Shown here piece by piece: positions 53,817 to 63,515 of a stretch of DNA of 64,000 nucleotides. Positions within the stretch are counted from its first letter, which is position 1. Each line of letters opens with the position of its first letter. The notes below the pieces were generated by a model. That model ran no database searches and was not told the DNA's origin. It worked only from the letters and a program-made list of their open reading frames with translations. Position numbers and translations under genes: made by a program. The stretch is from Microbacterium hydrocarbonoxydans (GTDB lineage: Bacteria > Actinomycetota > Actinomycetes > Actinomycetales > Microbacteriaceae), in contig NZ_FNSQ01000005.1 of assembly GCF_900105205.1 (NCBI RefSeq), positions 2,232,001 to 2,296,000 on the forward strand, in the 5' to 3' direction.

Positions 53817-54860
53817 TCACGCGGGGCGACGCTCGGCGAGCTCGTCGGCCGGTGCGTCGACGGCTCCGCCGATGCCGAGCTTCTGCTTGATCTGCGACTC
53901 GATCGCCAGCGCGATGTCAGGGTTCTTCAGAAGGAACGTGCGAGCGTTCTCCTTACCCTGCCCGAGCTGGTCGCCGTCGTAGGTGTACCAGGAACCGGAC
54001 TTCTTCACGATGCCGTGCTCGACGCCGAAGTCGATCAGGCTGCCCTCACGGGAGATGCCGACGCCGTAGAGGATGTCGAACTCCGCCTGCTTGAACGGCG
54101 GTGCCATCTTGTTCTTGACGACCTTGACCCTGGTGCGGTTACCGACGGCGTCGGTGCCGTCCTTGAGAGTCTCGATGCGGCGGATGTCCATCCGGACGGA
54201 CGCGTAGAACTTCAGCGCCTTTCCACCTGCGGTCGTCTCGGGCGAGCCGAAGAAGACGCCGATCTTCTCGCGCAGCTGGTTGATGAAGATCATCGTGGTG
54301 TTCGTCTGGTTGAGTCCACCCGTCAGCTTTCGCAGAGCCTGCGACATCAGTCGAGCCTGCAGACCGACGTGGGAGTCTCCCATCTCGCCCTCGATCTCTG
54401 CGCGCGGCACGAGGGCGGCGACGGAGTCGATGACGATCAGGTCGATGGCGCCGGATCGGACCAGCATGTCGGCGATCTCGAGAGCCTGCTCACCGGTGTC
54501 CGGCTGCGACACGAGAAGCGCGTCGATGTCGACGCCCAGCTTGGCTGCGTAGTCGGGATCGAGCGCATGCTCGGCGTCGATGAAGGCGGCGATACCGCCG
54601 GCGCGCTGAGCGTTCGCGATCGCGTGCAGCGTCAGCGTCGTCTTACCCGAGGACTCAGGTCCGTAGATCTCGACGATTCTTCCACGCGGGAGGCCTCCGA
54701 CGCCGAGCGCGACGTCGAGGGCGATGGAGCCCGTCGGGATGACGGCCACAGGGGCGCGCTCATCACTGCCCAGTCGCATGACCGAGCCCTTTCCGAACTG
54801 GCGATCGATCTGGGCGAGGGCGGTCTCGAGGGACTTCTCGCGGTCAGCGGGTGATGGCAT
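53817..54860 (-). CDS. recA: recombinase RecA
   Basis: A 347-residue Rec[24 protein letters not shown] is the N-terminal signature; the Walker [24 protein letters not shown] lies at residues 66 onwards; [83 protein letters not shown] is the ATPase/filament core. It drives recombination and, as cofactor, LexA self-cleavage. ATG with AGGAG ahead. A LexA-box-like palindrome lies about 200 bp upstream and recX follows. Confidence 0.98.
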   Translation of the reverse strand: MPSPADREKSLETALAQIDRQFGKGSVMRLGSDERAPVAVIPTGSIALDVALGVGGLPRGRIVEIYGPESSGKTTLTLHAIANAQRAGGIAAFIDAEHALDPDYAAKLGVDIDALLVSQPDTGEQALEIADMLVRSGAIDLIVIDSVAALVPRAEIEGEMGDSHVGLQARLMSQALRKLTGGLNQTNTTMIFINQLREKIGVFFGSPETTAGGKALKFYASVRMDIRRIETLKDGTDAVGNRTRVKVVKNKMAPPFKQAEFDILYGVGISREGSLIDFGVEHGIVKKSGSWYTYDGDQLGQGKENARTFLLKNPDIALAIESQIKQKLGIGGAVDAPADELAERRPA

Positions 54861-55054
54861 GACGTGCTCCTAATGCTCGCGTGGTGCCGCCTGTAGGCTG
54901 TCGCGGTCCTCCCGGCTGGGCGGAACTCTCCGACAAGGCGTATGGCTCTTGGCTTGCTTTCACCGTACGAGGCACCTCCGACATTGCGTCGCCAGCACCA
55001 CGAAACGGGGAGAACGAACCCTCCGAACCACTTGTGCAGAACACTACGCCGGTT

Positions 55055-55070
55055 TCGAACAGATCTTCGA
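55055..55070. promoter_or_regulatory. LexA (SOS) box-like site upstream of recA
   Basis: TCGAAC-AGAT-CTTCGA, 16 bp, differs from the actinobacterial consensus TCGAACNNNNGTTCGA at one arm position. It lies 195 bp before the recA start and 55 bp past the DUF3046 stop. SOS control of recA is expected in actinobacteria; the distance suggests a promoter near this site. Confidence 0.55.
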
Positions 55071-55125
55071 CGACACGCCGACCACAGCGTGTCGGGGATC
55101 CGAAGACGATGGACGCAGAGGCGCG

Positions 55126-55350
55126 TCAGCGGCGGCGCGGCTCCAGACGACCTGCACCATGGCGGCGCTCGATCGGCACGTCGGTCTCGACGCAGAGCGC
55201 GAGCCAGATGTCACGAGGAGGCACGCCGGCATCCAGCGCCTCATCTGCTGTGCGCCCCCCGAGCTGCGTCAGGACGAGGTCGCTGACGAGCGAAGAAGCA
55301 CGTCCGCCGAACTCATCGTCGACGGCACGGAGGAACTCACTGCGACGCAT
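55126..55350 (-). CDS. DUF3046 protein
   Basis: A 74-residue actinobacterial protein. RRSEFLRAVDDEFGGRASSLVSDLVLTQLGGRTADEALDAGVPPRDIWLALCVETDVPIERR matches DUF3046, small proteins found beside recA in many actinobacteria. The motif LGGRTAxEALxAGVxPRDVWxALCxxxDVPxxRR is intact. It ends in RLEPRRR. Its function is not established. It lies 23 bp behind the clgR gene and 265 bp before recA on the same strand. Confidence 0.88.
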   Translation of the reverse strand: MRRSEFLRAVDDEFGGRASSLVSDLVLTQLGGRTADEALDAGVPPRDIWLALCVETDVPIERRHGAGRLEPRRR

Positions 55351-55373
55351 GATCGATCAGGCCGAGCAGACGC

Positions 55374-55682
55374 TCAGTGGAGCGAGAGCTCGGGTTCGAT
55401 CGAGGCGACGAGATCGTCGGGAACGACATCAGGGAACACCTGGATGCCTTCGAGGACCGAGATGCGGTCTCCGACCTCGCGCATGATGGTCGAGATCGGG
55501 ACGTCGAGTGCGTCGGCGACCGATGCGAGAATCTCGCTCGATGCCTCCTTCTGGCCCCGTTCCACCTCACTGAGGTAGCCGAGAGCGACAGACGCCTTGC
55601 TTGCAACCTGCCGGAGCGTACGCCCCTTCTGCAGGCGGAAGTCCCTCAGCACATCGCCGATTTCCTGTCGTACAAGAATCAT
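55374..55682 (-). CDS. clgR: XRE/ClgR-type transcriptional regulator
   Basis: A 102-residue helix-turn-helix protein. EIGDVLRDFRLQKGRTLRQVASKASVALGYLSEVERGQKEASSEILASVADALDVP is the Cro/CI HTH domain of ClgR, the actinobacterial activator of clp protease and DNA-repair genes. The short tail RISVLEGIQVFPDVVPDDLVASIEPEL contains residues that make ClgR conditionally unstable. AGGAGG lies five bases before the ATG. Order cinA-clgR-DUF3046-recA is typical of the phylum. A short palindrome GCAC-GCT-GTGC (55770-55780) lies upstream. Confidence 0.88.
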   Translation of the reverse strand: MILVRQEIGDVLRDFRLQKGRTLRQVASKASVALGYLSEVERGQKEASSEILASVADALDVPISTIMREVGDRISVLEGIQVFPDVVPDDLVASIEPELSLH

Positions 55683-55823
55683 CGGAACCTCCTCCCAGAT
55701 CGCCTTCTCGAGGTCTCCCTCGATGAGACCGCCAGTCTAGTCTTACCGACCTTCACAAAATCTACCTTCGCACGCTGTGCAATCGGTGTGAGCACATCGG
55801 AGATAACGGATCATGCGCGTCGT

Positions 55824-56306
55824 CTATTCCCGAGCGAGTCTGCTCAGCAGCGCGAGCGCCGCATCCACCGCCTGCGAGCGGACGGCGGCTCGATCGCCTG
55901 CGAAGACGAAGGCCTCGGTCCGGGACGCGATCGGCGTCACGACTGCGATGTGCACCGTGCCGACAGGCTGGCCGTCCGGCGAGTCCGGCCCCGCGATCCC
56001 GGTGGTCGAGACGCCGACGTCGGCATCCCGTCCGTCGACCCGCACCGCCCGGCGGACTCCGACGGCCATCTGGCGTGCCACCTCGGCTCGGACAGGGCCC
56101 TGCGTCGACAGCAGGTGCTCGTCGACTCCGAGCAGAGTGTGCTTCACCGGCGTCGCGTATGCGACGACGGCCCCGAGCAGCACCGACGACGCACCCGGGA
56201 CGGAGACCAGCTCCGCGGCGACGGCGCCGCCCGTGAGCGACTCCGCCACGCCCAGGGTCCAGCCCCGTGCATCGAGCGCGGACAGCGCGTCGGCCGCCGT
56301 CGTCAC
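55824..56306 (-). CDS. cinA: CinA C-terminal domain (nicotinamide-nucleotide amidase)
   Basis: A 160-residue single-domain CinA/PncC protein. LGVAESLTGGAVAAELVSVPGASSVLLGAVVAYATPVKHTLLGV and GVSTTGIAGPDSPDGQPVGTVHIAV form the active site (the ESLTGG serine/threonine region and the TGIAGPxG loop). It deamidates nicotinamide mononucleotide in NAD recycling. Start is GTG 56306, overlapping pgsA's stop as GTGA. The frame is open upstream through pgsA but without family similarity. Confidence 0.92.
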   Translation of the reverse strand: MTTAADALSALDARGWTLGVAESLTGGAVAAELVSVPGASSVLLGAVVAYATPVKHTLLGVDEHLLSTQGPVRAEVARQMAVGVRRAVRVDGRDADVGVSTTGIAGPDSPDGQPVGTVHIAVVTPIASRTEAFVFAGDRAAVRSQAVDAALALLSRLARE

Positions 56307-56878
56307 CGTGCGTGCCTTGCGCCTCTGACCTGGGCGACGATGTAGTCGATCCCGCTCGCGACGGTGAGGATGAGCACCACGATCATCAGGACGACGGTCA
56401 CGAGGACCCATGCCTCCACCCCGATGAGCACGTACAGCGGAAGCAGCGCCCACGACAGGGCGACGCCCTGGACCGCAGTCTTGATCTTGCCCATCCATGC
56501 GGCAGCGACCACGTGCTCTTTCGCCACCATCAGGCGGTGCACCGTGATGCCCCACTCCCGGATCAGGATCACGACGACGATCCACCACTGCAGCTCGCCG
56601 AGCACCGCGAGACCGATGAAGCCCGCACCCGTGAGCAGCTTGTCGGCGATCGGATCCCAGAGCTTGCCGAAGTCGCTGACGATGTCGTAGCGCCGGGCGA
56701 GGTACCCGTCGACCCAGTCCGTGGAGATCGCGACGATGAAGAGGATCGCTGCGATCCAGCGCACCGCGATGTCCGCCAGACCAAAGGTGCCGCCGAGCAG
56801 GAGCAGGACGAAGAAGACGACCGCCAGCGGGATGCGGGCGATGGTGATCGCGTTCGGAAGCTGCCGTGGAATAGCCAT
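56303..56878 (-). CDS. pgsA: CDP-diacylglycerol-glycerol-3-phosphate 3-phosphatidyltransferase
   Basis: A 191-residue membrane enzyme making phosphatidylglycerol phosphate. The CDP-alcohol phosphotransferase motif is intact: DWVDGYLARRYDIVSDFGKLWDPIADKLL (D-G-x2-A-R-x8-G-x3-D-x3-D). At least four membrane helices are present. The start is ATG 56878 ([23 protein letters not shown]), whose A is the last base of the ftsK stop; GTG one codon earlier is also possible. cinA overlaps the end. Confidence 0.94.
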   Translation of the reverse strand: MAIPRQLPNAITIARIPLAVVFFVLLLLGGTFGLADIAVRWIAAILFIVAISTDWVDGYLARRYDIVSDFGKLWDPIADKLLTGAGFIGLAVLGELQWWIVVVILIREWGITVHRLMVAKEHVVAAAWMGKIKTAVQGVALSWALLPLYVLIGVEAWVLVTVVLMIVVLILTVASGIDYIVAQVRGARHAR

Positions 56879-59622
56879 CACTCGCGCCCCGTCAGTCCCC
56901 AGGCGTCTTCATCGCCCTCCGATTCCGATTCGACCACGGGAAGGCCCTGATACTGGGCCTCGACCGGGTCGTGGGGAGCGCCTGAGGCCATCGCCGAGGA
57001 CGCGGCGGGTGCCGAGGACGGCGCTGCGGGCACATCCTCGCCGCGCAGCTTCGCCATGACCTGCGGGAGCTGCTCGGCCGTCGCGAGCACGTCTCTCGCC
57101 TTGGATCCCTCGGAGGGACCGACGATCTCGCGCGACTCCAGCAGGTCCATCAGGCGTCCTGCCTTCGCAAAGCCGACGCGCAGCTTGCGCTGGAGCATCG
57201 AGGTCGAGCCGAATTGCGACGAGACGATCAGCTCGGCGGCCGCCAGCAGCAGCTCGAGATCGTCTCCGATGTCCTCGTCGACCTCCTTCTTCTTCGTCGG
57301 CTCCAGGGCTTCCTGCACGTCGGCACGGTAGTCGGGACGGGCCTGACGGGTGACGTGCTTGACGACGGCGTCGATCTCCTTCTCGTCCACCCAGGCACCC
57401 TGAAGGCGGAAGGGCTTCGAGGAGCCCATCGGCGAGAAGAGCGCGTCACCCTGACCGATCAGCTTGTCCGCGCCCGGGCTGTCGAGGATGACCCGGCTGT
57501 CCGTGACGCTGGTCACCGCGAACGCCAGGCGGGACGGGACGTTCGCCTTGATCAGACCCGTCACCACGTCGACGCTCGGACGCTGCGTGGCGAGCACGAG
57601 GTGGATCCCCGACGCTCGGGCCAGCTGCGTGATGCGGACGATCGAGTCCTCGACGTCACGCGGTGCGACCATCATCAGGTCGGCGAGCTCGTCGACCACC
57701 ACGAGAAGGTACGGATAGGGCTTGAGGACACGCTCGCTGCCCACGGGCAGATCGATCTCATTGGCCCTGACCGCTCTGTTGAAGTCATCGATGTGACGGA
57801 AGCCGAACGACGCGAGGTCGTCGTACCGCATGTCCATCTCCTTCACGACCCACTGCAGCGCCTCGGCGGCCTTCTTCGGGTTCGTGATGATGGGGGTGAT
57901 CAGGTGCGGCACACCCGCGTAGCTCGTCAGCTCGACACGCTTCGGGTCGATCAGCACCATCCGCACGTCGGAGGGACGCGCGCGCATCAGCAGGCTCGTG
58001 ATCATCGAGTTCACGAAGCTCGACTTACCCGACCCGGTGGAGCCGGCGACGAGCAGGTGAGGCATCTTCGCAAGGTTCGCGATGACGATGTTGCCGCCGA
58101 CGTCCTTGCCGACACCGATGGTCATGGGGTGCGTGCTCTTGTGCGCCGCGGGTGAGCGCAGCACGTCGCCGAGGGCGACCATCTCCTTGTCGGCGTTGGG
58201 GATCTCGATGCCGATCGCGCTCTTGCCGGGGATCGGCGAGAGGATGCGGACATCATTGGATGCGACGGCATAGGCGAAGTTGTTGCTGAGCTGCAGGATC
58301 TTCTCGACCTTGACCCCGTGCCCGACCTCGACCTCGTACTGAGTCACCGTCGGACCCCGCGAGAAGCCGGTGACCTTGGCGTCCACCTTGAACTGCGTCA
58401 GGACGCTGGTGATCTGCTCGATCACCTTGTCGGTGGCCTCGGACCTCGCGACCGGAGGCGGCCCCTCGACCAGCAGCCCTGGCGAGGGCAGCACGTACGG
58501 AGCGACAGGGGCCTGCGGGCCCTTCTCCCCCGGGCCGGCGGTTCCGAAGCCGTCGAGCCCCGGCAGCTCCGGCATCTCTCCCGTGTCGGACTCGTCGTCG
58601 AGCAGCGCCGTGGACTGCTGCCCGGCCAGCGACTCCGTCACGGCGCGCACGTCGGAGAGCACCTCGGTCGCGGCGTCGTAGGGATCTTCCACCACGACCG
58701 CCTGGTCGTAGGCAGGGGTGGGCTCCGAGGTCGTCAGCAGGGCGGTGATGTCGTCGGAGCCGAGGGTCCCCTCGTCCGGGTCCTCCTCGCGTCCGGTCTT
58801 GTTGCGGCGCCACCAGGGCAGCACGTCGGGGTCGTCCGACTTGTCCGCCTCGTCGATCGCCGCGGCGTCCTTCGCCGGCTTCTCGACGCGTTCGGCGTCG
58901 AACATCCACGCGTACAGGTCGCCCAGACGCTGACCGATGCGGTTCGGCGGGGTCTTGGTGAGGATGAGGATGCTGAGGCCAGCGAGGAGTGCCAGCACGA
59001 TGTAGGCGCCCACCGGCGTCAGATAGGACAGCGGCTCGCCGACCATCCAGCCGAACAGGCCGCCGGCGTCGCTCAACGCGAGCATCCCCTGCCGCGGTTG
59101 CGCGCGGACGAGGACCCCTGCGGAATCGACGTGACCGGCCGCGATGTGGCAGAACCCGGCGAGGGTGAGCACGAAGAGACCGAAGCCGATGCCGATGCGT
59201 CCGTTGTCATGGACCGATGAGGGGTGGCGGAACAGCCATCCGGCGAGCAGGAGCAGCAGTACCGGCATCACGAAGGCGACGCGTCCGACGAGCGCGCCGA
59301 CGGAATAGGCGCTGATGTTGGTCGCCACCTCGTTGCCGATGAAGAACCACTCGTTCACGGCGCCCGCGACCGCGAGGAGGACCAGGAGGAACGGGAACCC
59401 GTCACGCCTGTCATCTTTCTCGAGCGTCTCGGGACCGAACGCGCGGAAGAGCCCACCGACCCCGTGCGCGAGGCCGCCCCATGCGCGAACGGCGACCGGC
59501 GGCTTGTCGAGCTCGTCGATGTACTTCTTCGGCGCAGCCTGAGCCTTCGGAGCTGCCTGCCTCTTGGGGCGAGGCGTGGCGCTCTCGGATGCGCGCGCTG
59601 ACTTCGTGGAACTCCTGGCCAT
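56878..59622 (-). CDS. ftsK: DNA translocase FtsK
   Basis: A 914-residue hexameric DNA pump that clears chromosome ends at division. Four membrane helices lie in residues 65-245. A 150-residue acidic linker ([18 protein letters not shown]) follows, then the alpha-beta motor with Walker [36 protein letters not shown], and [58 protein letters not shown]. The C-terminal gamma winged helix ([29 protein letters not shown]) binds KOPS sites. The ATG lies six bases behind TAACGT (leaderless). pgsA and cinA follow. Confidence 0.97.
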   Translation of the reverse strand: MARSSTKSARASESATPRPKRQAAPKAQAAPKKYIDELDKPPVAVRAWGGLAHGVGGLFRAFGPETLEKDDRRDGFPFLLVLLAVAGAVNEWFFIGNEVATNISAYSVGALVGRVAFVMPVLLLLLAGWLFRHPSSVHDNGRIGIGFGLFVLTLAGFCHIAAGHVDSAGVLVRAQPRQGMLALSDAGGLFGWMVGEPLSYLTPVGAYIVLALLAGLSILILTKTPPNRIGQRLGDLYAWMFDAERVEKPAKDAAAIDEADKSDDPDVLPWWRRNKTGREEDPDEGTLGSDDITALLTTSEPTPAYDQAVVVEDPYDAATEVLSDVRAVTESLAGQQSTALLDDESDTGEMPELPGLDGFGTAGPGEKGPQAPVAPYVLPSPGLLVEGPPPVARSEATDKVIEQITSVLTQFKVDAKVTGFSRGPTVTQYEVEVGHGVKVEKILQLSNNFAYAVASNDVRILSPIPGKSAIGIEIPNADKEMVALGDVLRSPAAHKSTHPMTIGVGKDVGGNIVIANLAKMPHLLVAGSTGSGKSSFVNSMITSLLMRARPSDVRMVLIDPKRVELTSYAGVPHLITPIITNPKKAAEALQWVVKEMDMRYDDLASFGFRHIDDFNRAVRANEIDLPVGSERVLKPYPYLLVVVDELADLMMVAPRDVEDSIVRITQLARASGIHLVLATQRPSVDVVTGLIKANVPSRLAFAVTSVTDSRVILDSPGADKLIGQGDALFSPMGSSKPFRLQGAWVDEKEIDAVVKHVTRQARPDYRADVQEALEPTKKKEVDEDIGDDLELLLAAAELIVSSQFGSTSMLQRKLRVGFAKAGRLMDLLESREIVGPSEGSKARDVLATAEQLPQVMAKLRGEDVPAAPSSAPAASSAMASGAPHDPVEAQYQGLPVVESESEGDEDAWGLTGRE

Positions 59623-59697
59623 GTTCTCACGTTACGACGGGAGGGCGACATTGCCCGTAATGACGCGGCTTTCCGGCGTCTTCCGCACGAAGCGGGC

Positions 59698-60192
59698 TCA
59701 CGCCAGGCGGTGCACCATGGTCTCCCGTGCGGCTCCCTGCTCGGACCCCACGAAGCCCTCCGACCGGTACAGCGCGCGGGCGAAATTGTCCTTCTCGACG
59801 CTCAGACTGAGTCGCGAGTGGCCGTGGGCGCGCGCGAGCGCCACCAGATCGCGCAGCAGGGCTCGCCCGACGCCGTGCGCCCGCCAGATCGGCTGGACGC
59901 CGATGATGAGCTCCGGCACCGCAGTGCCGACGAAGCCGAAGCCGGGGTCGTCCTGCGAGAGCATCCGGTACCACGCGGCGCCGATGGCCTGTCCCTCCTG
60001 ATCGACGGCCACCACGCCCGCGTCCGCAGGACGCATCCAGCCGCTGATGTATCTGCGATGCTCGGGCGCGGTCAGGATCTCGTGGCGCGCCCGTGCTGCG
60101 CCCGAGCGCCAGTTCGCGGCCTCGACGACCATGTCGGCGAGGAAGCTCCCGTCCGCCTGCACGGCGGGTCGGATCGAGAAGGCATCCGGCAT
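59698..60192 (-). CDS. GNAT-family N-acetyltransferase
   Basis: A 164-residue GNAT protein. FSIRPAVQADGSFLADMVVEAANW is a usual GNAT N-terminus; LIIGVQPIWRAHGVGRALLRDLVALARAHGHSRLSLSVEKDNFARALYRSEGFV contains motif A (Q/RxxGxG/A, here WRAHGVGRALL) and motif B. The ATG lies six bases after TAGTCT without a Shine-Dalgarno sequence. It stands between RNase J and ftsK, not in a clear operon. Substrate unknown. Confidence 0.9.
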   Translation of the reverse strand: MPDAFSIRPAVQADGSFLADMVVEAANWRSGAARARHEILTAPEHRRYISGWMRPADAGVVAVDQEGQAIGAAWYRMLSQDDPGFGFVGTAVPELIIGVQPIWRAHGVGRALLRDLVALARAHGHSRLSLSVEKDNFARALYRSEGFVGSEQGAARETMVHRLA

Positions 60193-60265
60193 GGACAGAG
60201 ACTACGACCAGCCGGTTACATCAGGATGACGGCGGACTGTGAATCCGTGCCGCCACCGGCGGCGA

Positions 60266-61942
60266 CTACGCCTCGATGACGAGCGGCACGATCATCGGGC
60301 GACGACGCAGCTTCTGGTTCACCCAGCGCCCGATGGTGCGGCGGACGACCTGCGACAGCGAGTGCGTGTCGCGGACGCCGTTTCCGGACGCCTCCTTCAG
60401 CGCGGCGACGATCTTGGGGGCCACATCATCGAACACCGAGTCGTCCTCCGCGATCCCTCGGGCGTGGATCTCCGGGCCGGAGATGATCCGGCCGGTCGCG
60501 GCGTCCACGACGACGATGACCGAGACGAAACCCTCCTCCGCCAGAATGCGACGGTCCTTGAGGTCGGCATCCGTGATGGCGCCGACCGTGGAGCCGTCGA
60601 CGTAGACGAAGCCCAGGTCGAGCTGACCGGCCACGCGCGCCTCGCCGTCCTTCAGGTCGATGACGGTGCCGTTGGAGGCGATGATCGTCCGCTCGGCGGC
60701 GATCCCGGTGTCCTGCGCGAGCTTGGCATTCGCGATCAGGTGACGGTACTCGCCGTGCACCGGCAGCACATTCTTGGGGCGGAGGATGTTGTAGCAGTAG
60801 ATCAGCTCGCCCGCGGCGGCGTGCCCGGAGACGTGCACCTTCGCGTTCGCCTTGTGCACGACGTTCGCGCCGAGCTTGGTCAGACCGTCGATGACGCGGT
60901 AGACCGCGTTCTCGTTGCCGGGGATGAGGCTCGACGCGAGGATCACGGTGTCACCGGGGCCGGGCTCGATCGCGTGGTCGAGGTTCGCCATGCGGCTCAG
61001 CACCGCCATCGGCTCGCCCTGGGACCCGGTGGACATGTAGACGATCTTGTCGTCGGGAAGGTCGCGCGCCTTCTTGTAGTCGATCAGCAGTCCGCTCGGC
61101 ACCTTGAGGTATCCGAGGTCCTCCGCGATGGTCATGTTGCGCAGCATGCTGCGGCCGAGGAGCGCGACCCGACGCCCGTGGGCGTGCGCGGCATCCAGAA
61201 CCTGCTGCACGCGGTGCACGTGGCTGGAGAAGCTCGCGACGATCACCCGACGAGGGGCCTTGCCGATCACCTGGTCGAGCACGGGGCCGATCGACCGCTC
61301 GGTCGGGGTGAAACCGGGCACGTCGGCGTTGGTGGAGTCGACGAGGAACAGGTCGACGCCCTCCTCGCCCAGACGCGCGAAGGCGCGCAGGTCGGTGATG
61401 CGTCCGTCGAGCGGCAGCTGATCCATCTTGAAATCGCCGGTCGCCAGCACGAGGCCGGCCGGCGTGCGGATCGCCACGGCGAGAGCATCCGGGATCGAGT
61501 GGTTGACGGCGACGAACTCGAGGTCGAACGGTCCGACCTGCTCGCGCTGGCCCTCCTTCACGGTGAGCGTGAAGGCCTTGATGCGGTGCTCCTTGAGCTT
61601 CGCCTCGACCAGGGCGAGGGTGAGGCCGGAGCCGATCACGGGGATGTCGCTCTTCAGGCGGAGCAGGTACGGCACGGCGCCGATGTGGTCTTCGTGACCA
61701 TGGGTCAGCACGACGCCGACGATGTCATCCAGTCGGCTCTTGATCGGCTCGAAGTCTGGGAGGATCAGGTCGACACCCGGCTGGTGCTCCTCGGGGAACA
61801 GCACACCGCAGTCGACGATGAGGATCTTGCCGTCGAACTCGAAGATCGTCATGTTGCGACCGATCTCACCGAGCCCGCCGAGGGGGGTGACCCGCAGCGT
61901 CCCCTCGTCGAGTGATGTGGGTTCTGCGAGCGGGATGGACAT
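60266..61942 (-). CDS. rnj: ribonuclease J
   Basis: A 558-residue beta-CASP metallo-beta-lactamase RNase with endo- and 5'-3' exonuclease activity. The zinc site is VLTHGHEDHIGAVPYLL; LATGDFKMDQLPLDG and VSGHAAAGELIYCYNILRPKNVLPVHGEYRHL are further catalytic and beta-CASP motifs. SFSSHVHRVQQVLDAAHAHGRRVALLGRSM lies in the beta-CASP domain. A C-terminal dimerisation domain follows. The start at 61942 has GGAGACAGC ahead. It lies 68 bp behind dapA, a typical actinobacterial pair. Confidence 0.97.
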   Translation of the reverse strand: MSIPLAEPTSLDEGTLRVTPLGGLGEIGRNMTIFEFDGKILIVDCGVLFPEEHQPGVDLILPDFEPIKSRLDDIVGVVLTHGHEDHIGAVPYLLRLKSDIPVIGSGLTLALVEAKLKEHRIKAFTLTVKEGQREQVGPFDLEFVAVNHSIPDALAVAIRTPAGLVLATGDFKMDQLPLDGRITDLRAFARLGEEGVDLFLVDSTNADVPGFTPTERSIGPVLDQVIGKAPRRVIVASFSSHVHRVQQVLDAAHAHGRRVALLGRSMLRNMTIAEDLGYLKVPSGLLIDYKKARDLPDDKIVYMSTGSQGEPMAVLSRMANLDHAIEPGPGDTVILASSLIPGNENAVYRVIDGLTKLGANVVHKANAKVHVSGHAAAGELIYCYNILRPKNVLPVHGEYRHLIANAKLAQDTGIAAERTIIASNGTVIDLKDGEARVAGQLDLGFVYVDGSTVGAITDADLKDRRILAEEGFVSVIVVVDAATGRIISGPEIHARGIAEDDSVFDDVAPKIVAALKEASGNGVRDTHSLSQVVRRTIGRWVNQKLRRRPMIVPLVIEA

Positions 61943-61987
61943 GCTGTCTCCTCAGTCGGACGCTGCGCGCGTCCGTTCGTTCGTGGT

Positions 61988-62005
61988 GACGCGCCTCGGC
62001 GCGTC
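61988..62005. terminator. short hairpin between dapA and rnj
   Basis: GACGCGC-CTCG-GCGCGTC, a perfect 7-bp stem with tetraloop, five bases past the dapA stop region and 46 bp before rnj. It has no T run, so it may be an attenuating or stabilising hairpin rather than a full terminator. Confidence 0.4.
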
Positions 62006-62010
62006 GATGC

Positions 62011-62988
62011 TCAGCGGGTCGTGCCGTGCACCTTCGGCAGGGCGCCGCCCGCGGCCGCGTTGCGGTCGGGGCGGAAGTTGGAGAAGTCGGCACCGGGGAC
62101 GTCCGCGACGAGGTCGAGCTCGTCCTCGATGAGGGCGGCCTCCCACTCTTCCGGGCCGACCAGGGGCAGACGCACGCGCGGGCTCGAGATGCGGCCGAGT
62201 CCGTGCAGGATGTACTTCGCGGCGACGGTCCCGGGCACATGCGTCATGACGGCACGGACCAGCGGTTCCAGGCGCTTGTGCTCGGCCGTGGCCGTGGCGA
62301 GGTCGCCGCGGTTCACGGCGTCGATGATCGTGCGGTAGGGCGTCGCGGTGATGTTCGCCGTCACGCCGATGAGCCCGGTGGCGCCGATCGCGAGGTGCGG
62401 GAGCACGTTCGCGTCATCGCCGGAGAAGTACATCAGGTCGGTCTGGTTGAGGACCCGGCTCACCTCGGAGAAGTCGCCCTTGGCGTCTTTCACCGCGAGG
62501 ATGTTCGGGTGCTTCGCGAGGCGCAGGATCGTCTCGTACTTGATCGGCACACCGGTGCGGCCGGGGATGTCGTACAGGATCACGGGAAGGTCCGTGGCGT
62601 CGGCGACCAGGCGGAAGTGCGTGAGGATGCCGGCCTGCGTGGGCTTGTTGTAGTACGGCGTGACGATCATGATGCCGTCGGCGCCGGCCTTCTCGCTCGC
62701 CTTGTAGAGCTCGATCGCGTGGGCGGTCTCATTCGACCCGCCACCGGTGATGATCTTCGCGCGTCCGGCGGACACCGACTTGCCGATCTCGACGAGCTTG
62801 AGCTTCTCGGGGTCCGTCAGCGTGGAGGTCTCGCCGGTCGTTCCCGTCACGACGACGCCGTCAGCACCCGCGGTGATGACGTCGTCGATGTGCTTCTCGA
62901 CGGCGGGCCAATCGACTTCGCCGTCGGCCGTCATCGGAGTGACGAGCGCGACGAGAACCTGTCCGAAGGGGTTGCCCGAATGCGTCAT
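62011..62988 (-). CDS. dapA: 4-hydroxy-tetrahydrodipicolinate synthase
   Basis: A 325-residue lysine-pathway aldolase of the DHDPS family. VALVTPMTADGEVDW and GVVVTGTTGETSTLTDPEK are the substrate motifs; IMIVTPYYNKPTQAGILTHF follows with the catalytic tyrosine; VILYDIPGRTGVPI contains the second tyrosine region; ILAVKDAKGDF carries the Schiff-base lysine. It condenses pyruvate and aspartate semialdehyde. The ATG lies six bases after TACGCT. rnj lies downstream, and the EF-Tu-domain-like gene upstream. Confidence 0.96.
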   Translation of the reverse strand: MTHSGNPFGQVLVALVTPMTADGEVDWPAVEKHIDDVITAGADGVVVTGTTGETSTLTDPEKLKLVEIGKSVSAGRAKIITGGGSNETAHAIELYKASEKAGADGIMIVTPYYNKPTQAGILTHFRLVADATDLPVILYDIPGRTGVPIKYETILRLAKHPNILAVKDAKGDFSEVSRVLNQTDLMYFSGDDANVLPHLAIGATGLIGVTANITATPYRTIIDAVNRGDLATATAEHKRLEPLVRAVMTHVPGTVAAKYILHGLGRISSPRVRLPLVGPEEWEAALIEDELDLVADVPGADFSNFRPDRNAAAGGALPKVHGTTR

Positions 62989-63016
62989 GCCCCCAGCGTA
63001 TCTGGTCAGGTGCCGC

Positions 63017-63448
63017 TCACCCAGACGAGGCGTGCACGATGACGTCGCCCCTGGCCACATCCACCCGGTCGCGCAACACGAGTCCGGACATCTGCCCCGG
63101 AGTGGTCTCGTCCGTGTGCGCGCGGAAGACCTCGATCCCGACGATCCTGGTGGTGCCCTGGGTACTGCCTTCGCGCAGGATCGCGATGTCGTCCTCGACG
63201 CGGAACACCCCGGAGGCCGCCATACCCGTGACCACCTGACCTCGGCCCGTGATCGTGAAGACGTCCTCCACCGGGAACCGTGCCGAGGTGAGGGACACCG
63301 AGATCGGCGCACCGGCACCCGGAAGATCAGCGCCCGAAGCGGGCGCGGACGTCAGGTCTTCGAGTCGTCTCGCTTCGGCCTCGTTGTACCGCCGCAGCGT
63401 CTCGTTCGCGTCCGCGGGCTCGCGCTTCCTGCCGAACAGCCATCCCAT
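63017..63448 (-). CDS. stand-alone EF-Tu domain-2-like beta-barrel protein
   Basis: A 143-residue protein. The N-terminus MGWLFGRKREPADANETLRRYNEAEARRLEDL is helical and charged. Residues 55-140 look like the second, OB-like barrel of translational GTPases: FPVEDVFTITGRGQVVTGMAASGVFRVEDDIAIL and GIEVFRAHTDETTPGQMSGLVLRDRVDVARGDVI, matching the EF-Tu pattern VEDVFxIxGRGTVVTG...G.xxVARGD. No GTPase domain is present. The likely role (perhaps binding aminoacyl-tRNA or a partner) is unknown. The ATG is seven bases behind TAGGAT; the longer frame upstream is not related. Confidence 0.8.
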   Translation of the reverse strand: MGWLFGRKREPADANETLRRYNEAEARRLEDLTSAPASGADLPGAGAPISVSLTSARFPVEDVFTITGRGQVVTGMAASGVFRVEDDIAILREGSTQGTTRIVGIEVFRAHTDETTPGQMSGLVLRDRVDVARGDVIVHASSG

Positions 63449-63515
63449 GGGTCCGATCCTAGAGGCGACGACGTGTCGACCTCGGTGGCCCGGACCAGGA
63501 TGCCTCCGGGTGCGA

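Noticed and set aside
55770..55780. GCAC-GCT-GTGC as a ClgR autoregulatory site
   Set aside because: Only four base pairs match and it does not fit the CGC-N5-GCG pattern well; noted only in passing.
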